In this document: in pieces, positions 28,434 through 36,901 of the stretch | How the letters are laid out: each line of letters starts with the position of its first letter | Numbering within the stretch: position 1 is the stretch's first letter | Origin: an uncultured Sphingomonas sp. | Lineage (GTDB): Bacteria; Pseudomonadota; Alphaproteobacteria; Sphingomonadales; Sphingomonadaceae | Direction: 5' to 3' | DNA length: 64,000 bases | Assembly (NCBI RefSeq): GCF_913777625.1 | Contig: NZ_CAJYTI010000026.1 | Span: forward strand, 62,001 to 126,000 | Translations under genes and position numbers: made by a program | The notes under the pieces: generated by a model | What the model was told of the DNA's origin: nothing | What the model saw: the letters and a program-made list of their open reading frames with translations, nothing else | The model's database searches: none

Positions 28434-28529
28434 CGTCATCCCCGCGAAGGCGGGGATCCATTGGCGCTGAATTCGCGGGTCTTTCCCCCGGCGAACCGGC
28501 GAATGGATTCCCGCCTGCGCGGGAATGAC
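28434..28529. repeat. Palindromic repeat, family A copy 3
   Basis: Left arm CGTCATCCCCGCGAAGGCGG, right arm ending CCCGCCTGCGCGGGAATGAC, spacer starting ATTGGCGCTG. Between the IclR gene and the halogenase gene, convergent. Confidence 0.85.
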
Positions 28530-28602
28530 CGGTATTTTTGCGCCAGCGCGGTATGACAGCCTGCAGGCAATGCCTCTCGCTCGGCGGGGGAGGAGAGCCT
28601 TG

Positions 28603-30105
28603 CTATCCCGCCCGGAACTGCCGCCCGATCGTGGTTTCGTGCGGCGGCAGCTGCGCGGCGGTGTCGGCGATCACCTTGCGCATCGCCGCCAGGATCTTGC
28701 GGCGATGCTCGGGCGGGATGCCGGCGGCGAGCGCGTCATGGCCTTGCGGCACCACGCCCTGGCCCAGCAGCACCGCCAGCCAGCTCGCGTCCATGAACAG
28801 GTCGCCCTCGCGCGCGAGCAGCCGCCCGGTGCGGGCGAACAATGCCATCTTCTCGGCGAGCGAGTCCGGCGGAGTGATCGCGCGGCAATGGCGCCAGAAG
28901 GGCGTGTCGTCGCGCTCGGTCGCGATATAGTGGAGGATCAGGAAGTCGCGGATCGTGTCCCATTCGCGGGTGGCGAGCCGGTTATATTCGGCGCGCACGG
29001 CGGGATCGAAGCTGCGATCCGGGAACCATTGCAGCAGCAACGTGATCGCGCTCTGGATCAGGTGCAGGCTGGTCGATTCGAGCGGCTCGAGAAAGCCGGA
29101 GGCCAGCCCGACCGCGACGACATTGCCGGCCCAGGGCGTCTCGCGCCGGCCGGTGGTGAAGCGCAGGTGGCGCGGCTCGCCGATCGGCGCGGCGTCGAGA
29201 TTGGCGAGCAGCAGCGCCTCGGCCTCGCCCGCGCTGGTGAAGCCGTCGCAGAAGACATGGCCGTTGCCGATCCGGTGCTGGAGCGGGATTCGCCACTGCC
29301 ACCCGGCATCGCGTGCGGTGCTGCGGGTATAGGGGGTGGGCGGCCCCGCCGTTGCGGTCGGCACCGCGATCGCGCGGTTCGCCGGCAGCCAGTGCGACCA
29401 GTCCTGATAGGCGACACCCATCGCCTCGCCGATCAGCAGGCCGCGAAAACCGGTGCAGTCGAGGAACAGGTCGCCCTCGATCCGGCGGCCATCGTCCAGC
29501 TGCACGGCAGTGACGTGGCCGGTCGCCGGGTCGCGGTGAGTACCGGCGATCTTGCCCTCGTGCCGCACCACGCCGCGCGCTTCCGAGAGCCGGCGCAGAT
29601 AGGCGGCGTAGAGGCCTGCATCGAAATGATAGGCATAGCCATAGGTGGCGAAGACGCTGTTGCCGCCGCCCTGGGGCAGGCCGAACCGCCCGTGCATCGC
29701 GGCGAGCGTCGACAGCGAATAGGCGCCGAGCGGGGTGGGGTCGCCCTCGGCGCGCGCCGCCAGCCATTGCTGGTGGAAGGGCACCAGCCCGAAATCGTCG
29801 CCATAGCGGCCGAACGGGTGGAAATAGCGGTCGCCGCGGCGGTGCCAGTCGACGAACTCGATGCCCAGCTTGAAGGTGCCGCGCGTCGCCTTGACGAATT
29901 CGGTCTCGTCGACACCGATCATCTGGTTGAAGCCGTGTATCGGCGGGATCGTCGCCTCGCCGACGCCCACCGTGCCGATCTCCTCGGACTCGACCAGCGC
30001 GATGGCGATGCCGGTGCCGGCCAGCGCCTGGGAGAGCGCGGCGGCGGCCATCCAGCCGGCGCTGCCGCCGCCGGCGATTACGACGCGGGAAAGCGCGGCG
30101 CTCAT
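28603..30105 (-). CDS. FAD-dependent tryptophan-halogenase family protein, copy 2
   Basis: 500 aa. Flavin-dependent halogenase fold: FAD-binding VVIAGGGSAGWMAAAALS, EEIGTVGVGEATIPP, the FKLGIEFVDW segment where the halogenase catalytic lysine is found, the GWQWRIPLQHR box (WxWxIP, the halogenase signature that keeps out O2-monooxygenation) and FLEPLESTSLHLI. Family members chlorinate or brominate indoles; those beside TonB receptors in Caulobacter, Xanthomonas and Sphingomonas mostly have unproven substrates. ATGA overlap with the upstream paralogue. A separate flavin reductase would be needed; none is in the window. Confidence 0.88.
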   Translation of the reverse strand: MSAALSRVVIAGGGSAGWMAAAALSQALAGTGIAIALVESEEIGTVGVGEATIPPIHGFNQMIGVDETEFVKATRGTFKLGIEFVDWHRRGDRYFHPFGRYGDDFGLVPFHQQWLAARAEGDPTPLGAYSLSTLAAMHGRFGLPQGGGNSVFATYGYAYHFDAGLYAAYLRRLSEARGVVRHEGKIAGTHRDPATGHVTAVQLDDGRRIEGDLFLDCTGFRGLLIGEAMGVAYQDWSHWLPANRAIAVPTATAGPPTPYTRSTARDAGWQWRIPLQHRIGNGHVFCDGFTSAGEAEALLLANLDAAPIGEPRHLRFTTGRRETPWAGNVVAVGLASGFLEPLESTSLHLIQSAITLLLQWFPDRSFDPAVRAEYNRLATREWDTIRDFLILHYIATERDDTPFWRHCRAITPPDSLAEKMALFARTGRLLAREGDLFMDASWLAVLLGQGVVPQGHDALAAGIPPEHRRKILAAMRKVIADTAAQLPPHETTIGRQFRAG

Positions 30106-31601
30106 GCCGCCTGCGCCTGGCAGGTGCGCGCGACGAAATAGTCGTGCGGCGGCAGGCTGCGGGTCGCGGCGCTCAGCGCGGCGTGGCGCTGGGCGAACAG
30201 CGTTGCCAGCCCGTCGAGCGGCGGGCGATCGGCCGCGGGATCATGGCTGCGGGGCACGCGCCTTTGGCCGAGCAGCACCGAGACCCAACTCGGCTCCTGG
30301 TGCGATTCGAGATCGAGCATCGGAATCCGCCCCATCGCGTCCCACAGCGCCAGCTTGTGGGCGAGCGTGTCGGGCAGCGCCATCGCCGCCATGTCGCGCC
30401 AGAAGGGTTCGGGGCGCTGGCTGATGCAGTAATGCGCGATCAGGAAGTCGCGGACGCGTTCATATTCGCCGATCGTCTCGCGATTATATTCGGCAACGAT
30501 GGCGGGATCCGCGCGCCCGCTGGTCGGCAGCAGCTCGGCCAGCCGGGCAAGCCCGGTCTGGACCAGCTGCAGGCTGGTCGACTCGAGCGGCTCCATGAAG
30601 CCCGCCGCCAGCCCGATGCCGATGACATTGTGCGCCCAGAAGCGCTCGCGCCGGCCGGTGGTGAAGCGGAGGAGCCGCGGCTCGCCGATCGCGTCGCCGT
30701 CGAGATTGGCCTGGAGCAGCGCTGCCGCGGCGTCGTCCGAAAGGTGCGCGCTGCTGTAGACCAGCCCGTTGCCGGTGCGGTGCTGGAGCGGGATCCGCCA
30801 CTGCCAGCCGGCGGCATGCGCGGTCGATCGGGTGAAGGGGGTGAACCGCCCGGCGCGGGTGCAGCCCAGCGCCACCGCGCGGTTCGCCGGCAGCCAGTGC
30901 GACCAGTCGACGAAGCCCGTGCCCAGCTGCTGGCCGAGCAGCTGGCTGGCAAAGCCGGTGCAGTCGATGAAGACGTCGCCGTCCAGCCGCCGATCGCCTT
31001 CGAGCAGCAGTGCGCGCAGATCGCCGGTGTCAGGATCGCGGTCGACGTCGAGGATGCGGCCTTCCATGCGGGTGACGCCGCGCGCCTCGGCATAGCCGCG
31101 CAGCAGCCGGGCATAGAGGCCGGCATCGAAATGATAGGCGTAGCGATACTCGGCCGCCTCGCCGCGCAGTGCTTCGGGCGGGGCGAACCGGTCCTGTGCC
31201 GCAGCGAGCGCGGGCATCGACCAGGCGTCGATCGGATCAGCGATGCGGCCGGCCGCGCGCAGCCGATGCCAGTGATGGTGCGGGGCGATGCCCTCGATCG
31301 GGGCGCCGTGGTCGCCAAAGCCGTGGAAGTGGCGGTTGCCGGTCTCTCCCCAGTCGACGAACTCGATGCCGAGCTTGAAGCTGCCCTGCGTCGCGGCGAC
31401 GAACTCGGGTTCGTTCAGGCCGAGCAGGCGGTTGAAATGCTGCAGGATCGGCACGGTCGCCTCGCCGACGCCGACGGTACCGATGGCATCCGACTCGATG
31501 AGGGTGATGCGCGTGTCGGGCGCGGGGCGGAGCCGCGCGAACAGCGCCGCGGCCATCCATCCGGCACTGCCGCCGCCCGCGATGATGAGGTGTTGCGCCA
31601 C
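30102..31601 (-). CDS. FAD-dependent tryptophan-halogenase family protein, copy 1
   Basis: 499 aa, starting at GTG (31601) with GGGAAG about 9 nt upstream; no ATG fits the conserved N-terminus (AQHLIIAGGGSAGWMAA). Contains DAIGTVGVGEATVPILQHFN, GSFKLGIEFVDWGE, GWQWRIPLQHRTGNG and GFMEPLESTSLQLVQ, so all halogenase boxes are intact. It resembles its neighbour over the full length, suggesting tandem duplication and divergence. Lies downstream of the TonB receptor but behind a terminator-like hairpin (31671-31698). Confidence 0.88.
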   Translation of the reverse strand: MAQHLIIAGGGSAGWMAAALFARLRPAPDTRITLIESDAIGTVGVGEATVPILQHFNRLLGLNEPEFVAATQGSFKLGIEFVDWGETGNRHFHGFGDHGAPIEGIAPHHHWHRLRAAGRIADPIDAWSMPALAAAQDRFAPPEALRGEAAEYRYAYHFDAGLYARLLRGYAEARGVTRMEGRILDVDRDPDTGDLRALLLEGDRRLDGDVFIDCTGFASQLLGQQLGTGFVDWSHWLPANRAVALGCTRAGRFTPFTRSTAHAAGWQWRIPLQHRTGNGLVYSSAHLSDDAAAALLQANLDGDAIGEPRLLRFTTGRRERFWAHNVIGIGLAAGFMEPLESTSLQLVQTGLARLAELLPTSGRADPAIVAEYNRETIGEYERVRDFLIAHYCISQRPEPFWRDMAAMALPDTLAHKLALWDAMGRIPMLDLESHQEPSWVSVLLGQRRVPRSHDPAADRPPLDGLATLFAQRHAALSAATRSLPPHDYFVARTCQAQAA

Positions 31602-31670
31602 TGCGCGGAGCTTCCCGTTCTGCCGATCGACCGGTTCGAGCCTAGGCGGAATCGGCGGAAGATAAAATCT

Positions 31671-31698
31671 GCCCCCGGTGCCGTGCGGTACCGGGGGC
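31671..31698 (-). terminator. Rho-independent terminator after the TonB receptor gene
   Basis: Stem GCCCCCGGT / ACCGGGGGC (9 bp, perfect) followed on the minus strand by AGATTTTATC. It lies 14 bp after the receptor stop and would separate or attenuate the halogenase genes. Confidence 0.7.
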
Positions 31699-31711
31699 GA
31701 GGAGGAGGAAC

Positions 31712-34700
31712 CTAGAAGACCGAGCGAAACAGGAAGGCGAAGCGCCGGTCCGTGTCCGTCCAGCCGTAGCGCGGCTTGAGGTTGGGATCGCCCACGTCGA
31801 GGAAGGTCCGCGAGTTGAGCAGGTTGTAGCCCTGCACGCCGATCTTGATGTGCTTGTTGAGCGAGTAGAGGATCGACGCGTCGAGCTGGCCGTAGCTTTC
31901 CGACCAGACGGGATAGTTGATGTTCGCCGCCGAGGTGGTGAGCAGATAGTGCGAGCGCCAGTTGTACGCCGCACGCGCCGAGATGCCGTACTTTTCGTAC
32001 ACCAGTGCTGCGTTGTACGAATATTTCGACAGGCCCTCGAGCGGCAGGCTGAGACCCGAATTGGTGATCTGGGTCGAATCGAACACGTTGACGGCGGTGT
32101 TCTTGCCGCCCGACGAGTCGACAAAGGTGTAGTTGCCGCTGAAGCCCAGGCCGCCCAGCGCGCCGGGCAGCATGTCGAAGAACTGGGTATAGCCGATCTC
32201 GAAGCCCTTGATCTTGCCGTGCGAGCCATTGGTCTGCTGCGTCACGTCGAAGGTCAGGGTCTGTCCGTTCGCGGTGAAGGTCTGCTTGGTCGTGCCCGCG
32301 AAGATGTAGTTCGAGATGTCCTTGTAGAAGCCGGCGAAGGTCAGGCTGTTCGACCGCCCGAAATAATATTCGAGGCTGACGTCGAACTGGTTCGATCGGG
32401 TCGGCTTCAGGTTCGGGTTGCCCGCGCTGCCGACGAACGGCGTGAGCTGGCCGTTGGCGCCGACGCCGGTCCCGATGCCGGTGACCGAATCGAAGCTGTA
32501 GCTCAGCGAGACATAGGGGTTGAGCTGCGCGAAGGTCGGCCGGACGATCGCCTTGGCCGCGGCGAAGCGCAGCTGGAGATTGTCCTTCAGGAAGAAGCGC
32601 AGGTTCAGGCTGGGCAGCACGTCCGTGTAGGAGCCGTTGCCCGTCGTCGGCTGGGTGATCGTGCCGCCGGCGAACTTGAACGCCGCGGCATAGTTGGCGC
32701 AGTCGGTGGCGTTCACCGTCTGGCCGGCGCGCGGGCCGGTGGTGATCGGCGTGCCGACGACGCACAGACCGGGCGACGAGGTCGGCGCGCCGACGGTGAT
32801 CGGGGTGCCGGTCGCGCCGTTCTCGGTCCGGATCACGCGGACGCCGACATTGCCGTCGAAATGGCCGAGCGGGCTCTGGTCCATGCCGAAGCGCATCAGC
32901 GCATAGCCCGCGAAGGTCTTCTCGGTCTGGTCGTTGATGCCGCCCGGATTCTTGCTGTAGTCGTCGCTCAGCGGGGTCCAGCCCCAGCCGTTCGATTCCG
33001 TGCTCTTCAGATAGTTATAGGCATAGGCGGTGCCGTTCTGCACCAGGTTCGCCGCAGGGAACCAGAAGCCCGCGCCCGGCGAGGGCAGCTTGCCGCGGAA
33101 GAAGTTGCCGTAGTTCACCAGCTGGGTCTGGTTGGGCAGGTCCGGGTTCTGCGGCCCGCCCGGATAGCCGGTCTGGTTCAGGAACACGGCGTTGCCGGGC
33201 TGCCAATACTGGGCCGAGAGCAGGCTCCAGTTATAGGTGCTCTGGCGGGTGGTCGCCGCGCGATCGGTATAGCGGCCGCCGACCCGGATCGACTTCAGGA
33301 AGTCGCTGTCGGTGAAGGTATATTCCACATCGGCGCGCGTCGCCCATTCATCGGCGTCGTTGTTCTCGATGTGGTCCATCGCCGCGGCCCACCAGTAGAG
33401 ATTCTTGTTGGTGAGCGACTGGCCGCTGTTCGTCGGCGTCATCGTCATCGACGGGTTGTCGCCGCTGAAGTCGAACGCGATGGTGGTCGGGATGTTGGCG
33501 CCGGTGAACGCCGTCATGCTGTACACCTTGGCGGTGGACTTGATGTACTGCAGGTCGGCGCTGACCGCCCAGTGCTCGTTCGGCACCCAGCGCAGATTGC
33601 CCGAGAAGTCCTGGGTCTTCTTGTCCTGGCTGCCGGCGCGGGTGTCGAGATTGAGGTTGCGGTTGGTGATGACGCCCGACTGCAGCTCGTGGTTCGCCCC
33701 GAACTTGTAGCTCGAATTGTCCGACGAGGGCGTGTCATAGTCGCCCACCGCATATTCGATGTCGTGCGGCGTCGCCTTGGAGATCAGCGCCTCGAGGGTC
33801 AGCGTCAGCGTGTCGCTGGGCTTCCACTGGAACGAGCCGTCGAACGCGGTCCGCTTCTGCTGCCAGTCGATGCGGCGGAAGCCCATGCCGGCGGGGATGT
33901 AGACGTTGGTGCCGGCGGCGAGGCCGTCCTGCGCCTTGGTCAGCGTGCCGCGATCATAGCGGCCGGCGGTGATGCTGTCCGTCCGGTTGCCGATATTGTT
34001 GATCGAATAGCTGAGCAGCAGGCCCATCTCGCCGAGCGGCGTGTTCCAGCGGCCGCTGGCCAGCGCATTGCCGGACCAGAAGGTCTTCTTGCGCAGATCG
34101 GCGTAGTTGGCGTCGCCCGACAGCGCGAAGACATAGCCCGGCGCGTCGAACGGCTTGCGGGTGCGCAGGTTGACGATGCCGCCGATGCCGCCTTCGACCA
34201 GCTCGGCCGAGGGGTTCTTGAACACGTCGACGCCGACCAGCAGGTCCGAGGACACGTCCTCGAACGACAGGCCGCGGCCGTTGTTCGCCGAGAACACGTC
34301 GCGGCCGTTCAGCTCCGAACGGACCCAGGACAGGCCGCGGATGAACACGCCGCCGCCTTCGGAGGAGAGGCGCGCGGGATCGCGATTCTCGTTGGTGCGC
34401 TGGAGCGTCACGCCCGGCACGCGCTGCAGCGCTTCCGAGACCGAACGGTCGGGCAGGGCGCCGATGTCCTGCGCGGTGATCGAGTCGACCACCTGTTCGG
34501 CGTCGCGCTTGCGGTTGCGCGCGCTCTGCAGCGAGGCGCGGATGCCGGTGACGACGATTTCCTGGCCGGTCGCGTCGGCAGGCGCGGAATCCTGCGTTGC
34601 TGCCTCGCTACCCTGCGGCGCCGCAGCCGCGATCTGCGCCAGCGCCATTTCCGGCACGGCAATCAGTGACAACGTTGCCATCGACGCGCCGGCGCGCAGC

Positions 34701-34750
34701 AGGGCGTTCAACGAAGTCGTCTTGAAAGATGATGTGAAGCGGTCGGTCAC
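31712..34750 (-). CDS. TonB-dependent outer-membrane receptor (oligosaccharide type)
   Basis: 1012 aa. Signal-like N-terminus (residues about 18-40), plug domain with EIVVTGIRASLQSARNRKRDAEQVVDSITAQDIGALPDRSVSEALQRVPGV (TonB-box-like EIVVTG and plug), GGGVFIRGLSW, then the 22-strand barrel ending RRFAFLFRSVF. The SITAQDIGALPDRS form marks the large oligosaccharide-receptor group of Caulobacter/Xanthomonas/Sphingomonas. GTG start (34750) has GGAGGGG 5 nt upstream; an ATG 36 nt earlier lacks one. It likely imports xyloglucan-type oligosaccharides given the neighbouring enzymes (inference). Confidence 0.94.
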   Translation of the reverse strand: MTDRFTSSFKTTSLNALLRAGASMATLSLIAVPEMALAQIAAAAPQGSEAATQDSAPADATGQEIVVTGIRASLQSARNRKRDAEQVVDSITAQDIGALPDRSVSEALQRVPGVTLQRTNENRDPARLSSEGGGVFIRGLSWVRSELNGRDVFSANNGRGLSFEDVSSDLLVGVDVFKNPSAELVEGGIGGIVNLRTRKPFDAPGYVFALSGDANYADLRKKTFWSGNALASGRWNTPLGEMGLLLSYSINNIGNRTDSITAGRYDRGTLTKAQDGLAAGTNVYIPAGMGFRRIDWQQKRTAFDGSFQWKPSDTLTLTLEALISKATPHDIEYAVGDYDTPSSDNSSYKFGANHELQSGVITNRNLNLDTRAGSQDKKTQDFSGNLRWVPNEHWAVSADLQYIKSTAKVYSMTAFTGANIPTTIAFDFSGDNPSMTMTPTNSGQSLTNKNLYWWAAAMDHIENNDADEWATRADVEYTFTDSDFLKSIRVGGRYTDRAATTRQSTYNWSLLSAQYWQPGNAVFLNQTGYPGGPQNPDLPNQTQLVNYGNFFRGKLPSPGAGFWFPAANLVQNGTAYAYNYLKSTESNGWGWTPLSDDYSKNPGGINDQTEKTFAGYALMRFGMDQSPLGHFDGNVGVRVIRTENGATGTPITVGAPTSSPGLCVVGTPITTGPRAGQTVNATDCANYAAAFKFAGGTITQPTTGNGSYTDVLPSLNLRFFLKDNLQLRFAAAKAIVRPTFAQLNPYVSLSYSFDSVTGIGTGVGANGQLTPFVGSAGNPNLKPTRSNQFDVSLEYYFGRSNSLTFAGFYKDISNYIFAGTTKQTFTANGQTLTFDVTQQTNGSHGKIKGFEIGYTQFFDMLPGALGGLGFSGNYTFVDSSGGKNTAVNVFDSTQITNSGLSLPLEGLSKYSYNAALVYEKYGISARAAYNWRSHYLLTTSAANINYPVWSESYGQLDASILYSLNKHIKIGVQGYNLLNSRTFLDVGDPNLKPRYGWTDTDRRFAFLFRSVF

Positions 34751-34893
34751 TAGTCCCCTCCCTCGGCGCAACGGCGCCATACCCAAGTGTGAGGCCGGCG
34801 CGCTCGTTCACGAGCGCTTGGCACGGCGGTACCGGTTTTTCCGGCATCCGATGTTTGCGCTACCATGACGTCCTATTTATCGCAACAATTATG

Positions 34894-34914
34894 TGAAACT
34901 TGGCTTCATAGGTG
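34894..34914. promoter_or_regulatory. Fucose-locus operator motif, site 3 (TonB receptor promoter)
   Basis: TGAAACTTGGCTTCATAGGTG matches the reverse complement of the consensus of sites 1 and 2 at 15 of 21 positions, including both ends. About 145 bp upstream of the receptor start. Confidence 0.45.
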
Positions 34915-34918
34915 AAAC

Positions 34919-34936
34919 TACGTTATCGCTAACGTA
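34919..34936. promoter_or_regulatory. LacI-type palindrome in TonB receptor promoter
   Basis: TACGTTA-tcgc-TAACGTA: perfect 7-bp arms around a CG-centred core, as in LacI/GalR operators. A related site lies at 36836-36848. No LacI gene is present in the window. Confidence 0.55.
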
Positions 34937-34960
34937 AAAAAATCTAGGTAAATTAACGTT

Positions 34961-35755
34961 TTATGATTTCTGGCGAAGCGCCACCGCGATCGCGCGGGCA
35001 GCGACCGGCGCCATCCGTGCATAGCCTTCCGCCAGGGGATGCACGCCATCGCGCGTGAACGGCGCGCGCAGCAGTCCCCGGTCGTCGGCAAGCACGGCGG
35101 CATAGTCGGCGAAGGCGAAATGCCGCCGCTCCGCCAGTGCGCGCAGGGCCGCGTTGATCGCGCGCAGTTCCTCGGGCTTGCGCTCCGCCACCACGTTGCG
35201 GGCCGCCTCGGTATAGTTGTTCACTGGCAGGATCGAGCAGAGCACCACGGCGATGCCATGTGCCCGCGCGATGTCGGCCATGGCCTCGATATTGGCGACG
35301 ATCGACTCGGTGCTTTCCACCTGGAGGAAGCCGGTGACGTCGTTCACCCCGCCCAGTATCACCACCGCGCGGGGATGCAGCGCCACCACGTCCTGCTCGA
35401 AGCGGACGAGCATCTGCGCCGTCACCTGGCTGCCGATGCCGCGATTGACATAGGGCTTGCCGGGAAAGCTCTTCGCCAGATCCCAGCCGTCGGTGATCGA
35501 GTCGCCGAGGAAGACGACGCGCTGCTCGCCCTTTTGCGGCGGCGGCAGTGCGGCGTTGGCGGGGGCATAGAGATAGCGCTCGCCGAAATCCTGCATCAGG
35601 CTGGGCACCAGCCTGGCGTGGAACGGCCCCAGCCAGCGGCCCCAGTCGCGCGTGTCCTCCACCGTGCGCCGCTCGGGGCTGGAGCGATAGGGCGTCTCGG
35701 GATCGGCGGCGCCGGCGAGCAGGAGCGCCAGCAGTGGCGCCGCCGCCCGGATCAT
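34961..35755 (-). CDS. SGNH/GDSL hydrolase, probable carbohydrate acetylesterase
   Basis: 264 aa with a signal peptide (MIRAAAPLLALLLAGAADPE). SGNH blocks: GDSITDGW (Ser86), NRGIGSQVT (Gly), GGVND (Asn138) and DGVHP (Asp236, His239). Secreted members in plant-polysaccharide loci remove O-acetyl groups from sugars. The neighbouring GH35/GH31/GH29 genes fit xyloglucan acetyl groups. Its ATG overlaps the upstream esterase stop (ATGA), so the two esterases are made together. Confidence 0.85.
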   Translation of the reverse strand: MIRAAAPLLALLLAGAADPETPYRSSPERRTVEDTRDWGRWLGPFHARLVPSLMQDFGERYLYAPANAALPPPQKGEQRVVFLGDSITDGWDLAKSFPGKPYVNRGIGSQVTAQMLVRFEQDVVALHPRAVVILGGVNDVTGFLQVESTESIVANIEAMADIARAHGIAVVLCSILPVNNYTEAARNVVAERKPEELRAINAALRALAERRHFAFADYAAVLADDRGLLRAPFTRDGVHPLAEGYARMAPVAARAIAVALRQKS

Positions 35756-36726
35756 GCCGCCAGCACGCCGCTGCGCCGCGCATAGGCGGCGAACAGGACC
35801 GGCCAGGCCGAGGCCGGCACCGTCTTGGCCAGACGGACGCCGAAGCCATGGCCGCCCTGGTCGAAGGCGTGCAGTTCGGCCGGGCGCTGCGCCGCCAGCA
35901 TCGCCTGGTAGAGCGCCAGGCTGTTGGCGATCGGCACCAGCCCGTCGTCGCTGGCATGGGTGAGGAAGATCGGCGGGGTGTCGCCGGTCACCCGGTTTTC
36001 CACCGAGGCGGCGGCGAGCGCCTTGGCGTCCGCACCTGTGCCGAACAGGTTGTCGCGCGAGCCGCCATGGGTGAACGGTGCGGCGAGGCTCACCACCGGG
36101 TAGATCAGCCCGGCGAGATCGGGCCGTGCCGACAGCTGGTCGGCGGCATCGACGGGCGCATAGACGCGCTCGGCATGCCGGGTGGCGAGGCTGCCCGCCA
36201 GATGCCCGCCTGCCGAGAAGCCAAGCGCCAGCACCCGCGCCGGATCGACGCCGTAGCGCTTGGCCGAGGCGCGAATCAGCCGCAGCCCGCGCTGCGCATC
36301 GGCCAGCGGCACGGTGCTGCGGTTCGCCCAGCCTTCGGTGGGGATGCGATAGCGCAGGATGAAGGCGGTGACGCCGATCGCGTTCAGCCAGCGCGCCTGT
36401 TCCTCGCCTTCATTGTCGATCGCCAGAAACCCATAGCCGCCGCCGGGGATCAGCATCACCGCGGTGCCGTTCGGCTGCGCCGCGCGCCGCACGGTGAGCG
36501 AGGGACTGCCGACGCCGGTCAGCCAGCGATCGTTGAACGTCGGGTCCTTCGAGCGCTGGTCGTATTTCGGGCTGGGCAGCGTCGTGGGGGCGCCCGGGGG
36601 CGAACCCGGCCAGAGCAGCAGCACCTCGTCGGCGCCGGCCTGGAAGGCGTGCGCCGGCAGCGCCGCCGCGCCGGCGGCAAGTGCCAAGCCGCCCAGCAGA
36701 TGGCGGCGGTTCAGGTCTTGAGTCAT
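35752..36726 (-). CDS. Alpha/beta hydrolase, acetyl-xylan-esterase-like, Tat-type signal
   Basis: 324 aa. N-terminus NRRHLLGGLALAAGAAALPAHA is a twin-arginine signal. Core: VMLIPGGGYGFLAIDNEGEEQARWLNAIGVTAFILRYR (HGGG-like oxyanion hole, here PGGGY), nucleophile LGFSAGGHLAG, Asp in HASDDGLVP, His in GGHGFG. This is the BD-FAE/Axe-type sugar esterase pattern. Starts 36726 with GGAGAGG upstream. It is divergent from the GH35 gene across a 175-bp control region with two operator-like sites. Confidence 0.85.
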   Translation of the reverse strand: MTQDLNRRHLLGGLALAAGAAALPAHAFQAGADEVLLLWPGSPPGAPTTLPSPKYDQRSKDPTFNDRWLTGVGSPSLTVRRAAQPNGTAVMLIPGGGYGFLAIDNEGEEQARWLNAIGVTAFILRYRIPTEGWANRSTVPLADAQRGLRLIRASAKRYGVDPARVLALGFSAGGHLAGSLATRHAERVYAPVDAADQLSARPDLAGLIYPVVSLAAPFTHGGSRDNLFGTGADAKALAAASVENRVTGDTPPIFLTHASDDGLVPIANSLALYQAMLAAQRPAELHAFDQGGHGFGVRLAKTVPASAWPVLFAAYARRSGVLAA

Positions 36727-36794
36727 GCTTCTGTCCTCTCCTAAATTCTGGCCCCGCCGGGTGCCCCCATGCGCGATCGAAATATGCATCCACC

Positions 36795-36811
36795 TGTAAA
36801 AGTAAATTTCA
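36795..36811. promoter_or_regulatory. Fucose-locus operator motif, site 2
   Basis: TGTAAAAGTAAATTTCA in the divergent region of the esterase and GH35 genes; extended match with site 1 is 18 of 21 (CAyCTGT-AAAGTAA-TTTCA). Same orientation relative to the minus-strand gene as site 1. Confidence 0.6.
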
Positions 36812-36835
36812 AAACAGCGGTTTCCAACGGCTTCT

Positions 36836-36848
36836 GGTAGCGCTAACC
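36836..36848. promoter_or_regulatory. LacI-type operator-like site before GH35
   Basis: GGTAGCGCTAACC, centred on AGCGCT, shares 10 of 12 bases with GTTATCGCTAAC in the TonB receptor promoter. Typical of LacI/GalR-family sites of the kind that control sugar loci. Confidence 0.5.
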
Positions 36849-36901
36849 CGTGGACAGAGGAACGTAAACCGGCAGGATCGCCGGAAGCGGGAGAGGCAAG
36901 G

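Noticed and set aside
28603..31601. Halogenase pair as part of a secondary-metabolite cluster
   Set aside because: No NRPS, PKS or indole-modifying genes nearby; the surroundings are sugar genes.
31850..34669. A 939-codon open frame opposite the TonB receptor
   Set aside because: Same composition artefact; the receptor on the other strand has plug, barrel and signal sequence.
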